A stretch of DNA of 50,031 nt from Alphaproteobacteria bacterium (GTDB lineage Bacteria > Pseudomonadota > Alphaproteobacteria > Caulobacterales > Caulobacteraceae), in contig JANYET010000048.1 in the NCBI GenBank assembly GCA_025359785.1, positions 1-50,031 on the forward strand, written 5' to 3'. The notes below the pieces were generated by a model. That model searched no databases, was not told where the DNA came from, and worked only from the letters and a program-made list of their open reading frames with translations. Each line of letters starts with the position of its first letter. Position 1 is the stretch's first letter. Made by a program: the position numbers and the translations under genes. Of this stretch, positions 48,415 to 50,031 are shown in pieces.

Positions 48415-50031
48415 ATGGCGCTCTCCAGTGAAAGCGTAGCGCTCGCAGGCAGCGGGCTGGTCTTCATCAACGGCTATGGCGTCGGCGTCGACGCGACGTT
48501 CCGCAGCGAGGTGCTTGCCGCAGAGAACTTCCTGCAGAGCCAGTTCACCAATCCGGTCACGATCAATGTGATCTTCGACCTTCAGCCTCTGGGCCCCAAC
48601 TTCACGGCGCATAACGAATTCGCCGTGACGAGGGTCAGCTACGCGCAGTTCACCGCCGCCCTGCAGGCCCACGCGACCACGGCCGATGATCGGCTTGCGA
48701 TGGCCAACCTGCCGGCCGATCCGTCGCAAGGCGTTGGGTTCGTCCTGCCGACCCCCTATGCGACGATGTTGGGCCTGGCGCCGCAGACCAACAGGATCAA
48801 TCTCAGCGTCGAGCTGAACAACGACGCCCCCTTGAGCTTCGCCGATGCGGTCGGCGCGCTCGAGCACGAGCTTTCCGAAGGCGGCTTCGGCCGCCTCGCG
48901 GGCCTCGGCGTTCAAGGGGGGTGGCAGCCGCTGGACCTGTTCCGCTTCACCGCGGCTGGCCAGCGCGATTTCACCGGCGGCGCCGACGGCCTCGCGACCT
49001 ATTTCGGCCTCGACAGCGCGCACGTGACGGGCCTGCAGTTCCACAATTCGGTCAACGCCGCGGGCTTCGATGACGGGTTCGACCTGGGCGACTGGGTGTT
49101 CACGCCCGGAGACGCGTTCGGCGCCATCGCGCCGGGCCGGGTGGGGACAGTATCCGCCACGGATCTGAGGGTGCTCGACGTCCTCGGCTGGAACCCGATC
49201 AGCGCCGGCGCTTACGTTCCGGCCCCCGACGATTTCGCCGGCAGCCTGACGGATGGGGCGCACCCCTTGGGCCAGGTGGCCATCGGTGGCTCCGCGACCG
49301 GGGCGCTGCAGGCGGCGGGAGACCACGACCTCTTCGCGATGCAGCTGAAGGCCGGCAGCGTCTACACGATCAGCCTGGTGGGCCGGGTCGGCGCGGGCGG
49401 AACCCTGGCCGATCCCGAGCTGCTGCTGCGGGATGCAACCGGGGCGGTGGTGGCGTCGAACGACGACATCGTCGCTGGGACGAGCCCGGATTCGCGAATT
49501 GTCTTCACGGCGGCCCAGACTGGAACCTACTACGCCGACGCCGGGGCGTCGCTGGACGGCTATGCCGGAACCTACCGACTGGATGTCAGCGCCGCGTCCC
49601 AGGCCGGTGGCCAGGTGATCGCGGGCGCGGCCGGCGGCGACACGGTCCAGGCGCCGGACAGCAACGACACCATCACCGGGGGTTCCGGCGGCGCCAACTA
49701 CCTGCGCGGCAACGGCGGCGACGATTCCATCCAGGGCGGCGCCCAGTTCGACGACATCAACGGCAACAAGGGCGACGACACCATCGACGGGGGCGCTGGC
49801 GGATCGGACTGGCTGCTGGGCGGCCAGGGCAGCGATCTGATCACCGCGCACAGCGGCAATACCCTGATGTACGGCAACCTGGGGAACGATACCCTGATCG
49901 GCGGCAGCGGGGCCGACACCATGCGCGGCGGCCAGGGTGACGACAGTATCGCCGGCGGCGCGGGCGACGACTTCATCTCCGGCGACCGGGGCAACGACAC
50001 CGAGAGCGGCGGCGCGGGCGCGGACATCTTT
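48415..50031 (+). CDS. RTX-type secreted protein with metalloprotease-like N-terminus and PPC domain (3' end outside window)
   Basis: The reading frame from ATG 48415 stays open for 539 codons to the window edge. About residues 1-265 resemble the NF038122-type metalloprotease region, with HELSEGGFGR (H151, E152, E155) as possible zinc site. Residues 275-395 look like a PPC domain (GDHDLFAMQLKAGSVYTISL, LLLRDATGAVVASNDD). From about 400 calcium-binding RTX nonapeptides follow (GGAGDDFISGDRGND and similar). Lack of an N-terminal signal plus RTX repeats indicates type I secretion. No strong ribosome-binding site is seen. The gene is incomplete here. Confidence 0.82.
   Translation, partial: MALSSESVALAGSGLVFINGYGVGVDATFRSEVLAAENFLQSQFTNPVTINVIFDLQPLGPNFTAHNEFAVTRVSYAQFTAALQAHATTADDRLAMANLPADPSQGVGFVLPTPYATMLGLAPQTNRINLSVELNNDAPLSFADAVGALEHELSEGGFGRLAGLGVQGGWQPLDLFRFTAAGQRDFTGGADGLATYFGLDSAHVTGLQFHNSVNAAGFDDGFDLGDWVFTPGDAFGAIAPGRVGTVSATDLRVLDVLGWNPISAGAYVPAPDDFAGSLTDGAHPLGQVAIGGSATGALQAAGDHDLFAMQLKAGSVYTISLVGRVGAGGTLADPELLLRDATGAVVASNDDIVAGTSPDSRIVFTAAQTGTYYADAGASLDGYAGTYRLDVSAASQAGGQVIAGAAGGDTVQAPDSNDTITGGSGGANYLRGNGGDDSIQGGAQFDDINGNKGDDTIDGGAGGSDWLLGGQGSDLITAHSGNTLMYGNLGNDTLIGGSGADTMRGGQGDDSIAGGAGDDFISGDRGNDTESGGAGADIF

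Overview
This window is high-GC DNA with dense, short-spaced operons and frequent 4-bp ATGA or GTGA overlaps. Three TonB-dependent receptors, two PEPxxWA-CTERM proteins, a DUF3604 protein, Tat-exported binding proteins and a methylmalonyl-CoA mutase suggest a free-living alphaproteobacterium. Caulobacteraceae (Phenylobacterium or Caulobacter) fits best, but this is inferred from gene content and not from a marker gene. I see no phage, transposase, CRISPR array or conjugation gene. The only possible mobility trace is a tRNA-like 3' end at the left edge.

Layout. 1-124: 3' end of a tRNA-like gene followed by a hairpin. 163-10192: a carbohydrate-type catabolic locus with a LacI regulator, aldo/keto reductase, LLM flavin monooxygenase, Gfo/Idh/MocA oxidoreductase, TonB receptor, PhyH-type dioxygenase and an MFS importer. 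A Tat-exported TIM-barrel isomerase-like protein is divergent from lacI. LacI-style palindromes lie in the promoter gaps. 10308-15340: a cobalamin riboswitch followed by btuB-btuF-btuC-btuD, a complete B12 uptake operon from outer membrane to cytoplasm. 15448-21088: two PEPxxWA-CTERM proteins, an iron-type superoxide dismutase, a VOC protein, an N-formylglutamate amidohydrolase-like protein and two transglutaminase-like proteins.

21387-25097: an XRE regulator, a 685-residue lipoprotein and a Sel1-repeat protein. The lipoprotein joins a redoxin-like domain without its cysteine, a c-type heme motif, a domain with a complete set of PHM-like copper ligands, and EF-hands. A nested inverted-repeat element closes this region. 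25098-29970: an operon for a short-form small subunit and a full large subunit of methylmalonyl-CoA mutase, overlapping an ACS-type MFS transporter. The enzyme needs the cofactor that the btu operon supplies. 30021-38524: a parvulin-type isomerase, a DUF3604 protein and a TonB receptor on the minus strand, divergent from an IclR regulator, a HupE/UreJ-like membrane protein and a nitronate monooxygenase.

38654-46305: a porin, a complete sulfate ABC transporter (sbp-cysT-cysW-cysA), an SdsA-like alkylsulfatase and a DUF2188-like protein. An almost identical 7-5-7 inverted repeat lies between the TonB receptor and iclR and again upstream of the porin. This links the two blocks into one likely IclR regulon. 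46302-48267: a MarR regulator and a DHA2 drug exporter behind a clear MarR operator. 48415-50031: the start of a secreted RTX protein with a metalloprotease-like N-terminus, cut by the window edge.

The two most interesting items are the redoxin/heme/copper/EF-hand lipoprotein and the IclR-linked TonB receptor, DUF3604, parvulin, porin and sulfate transport set.
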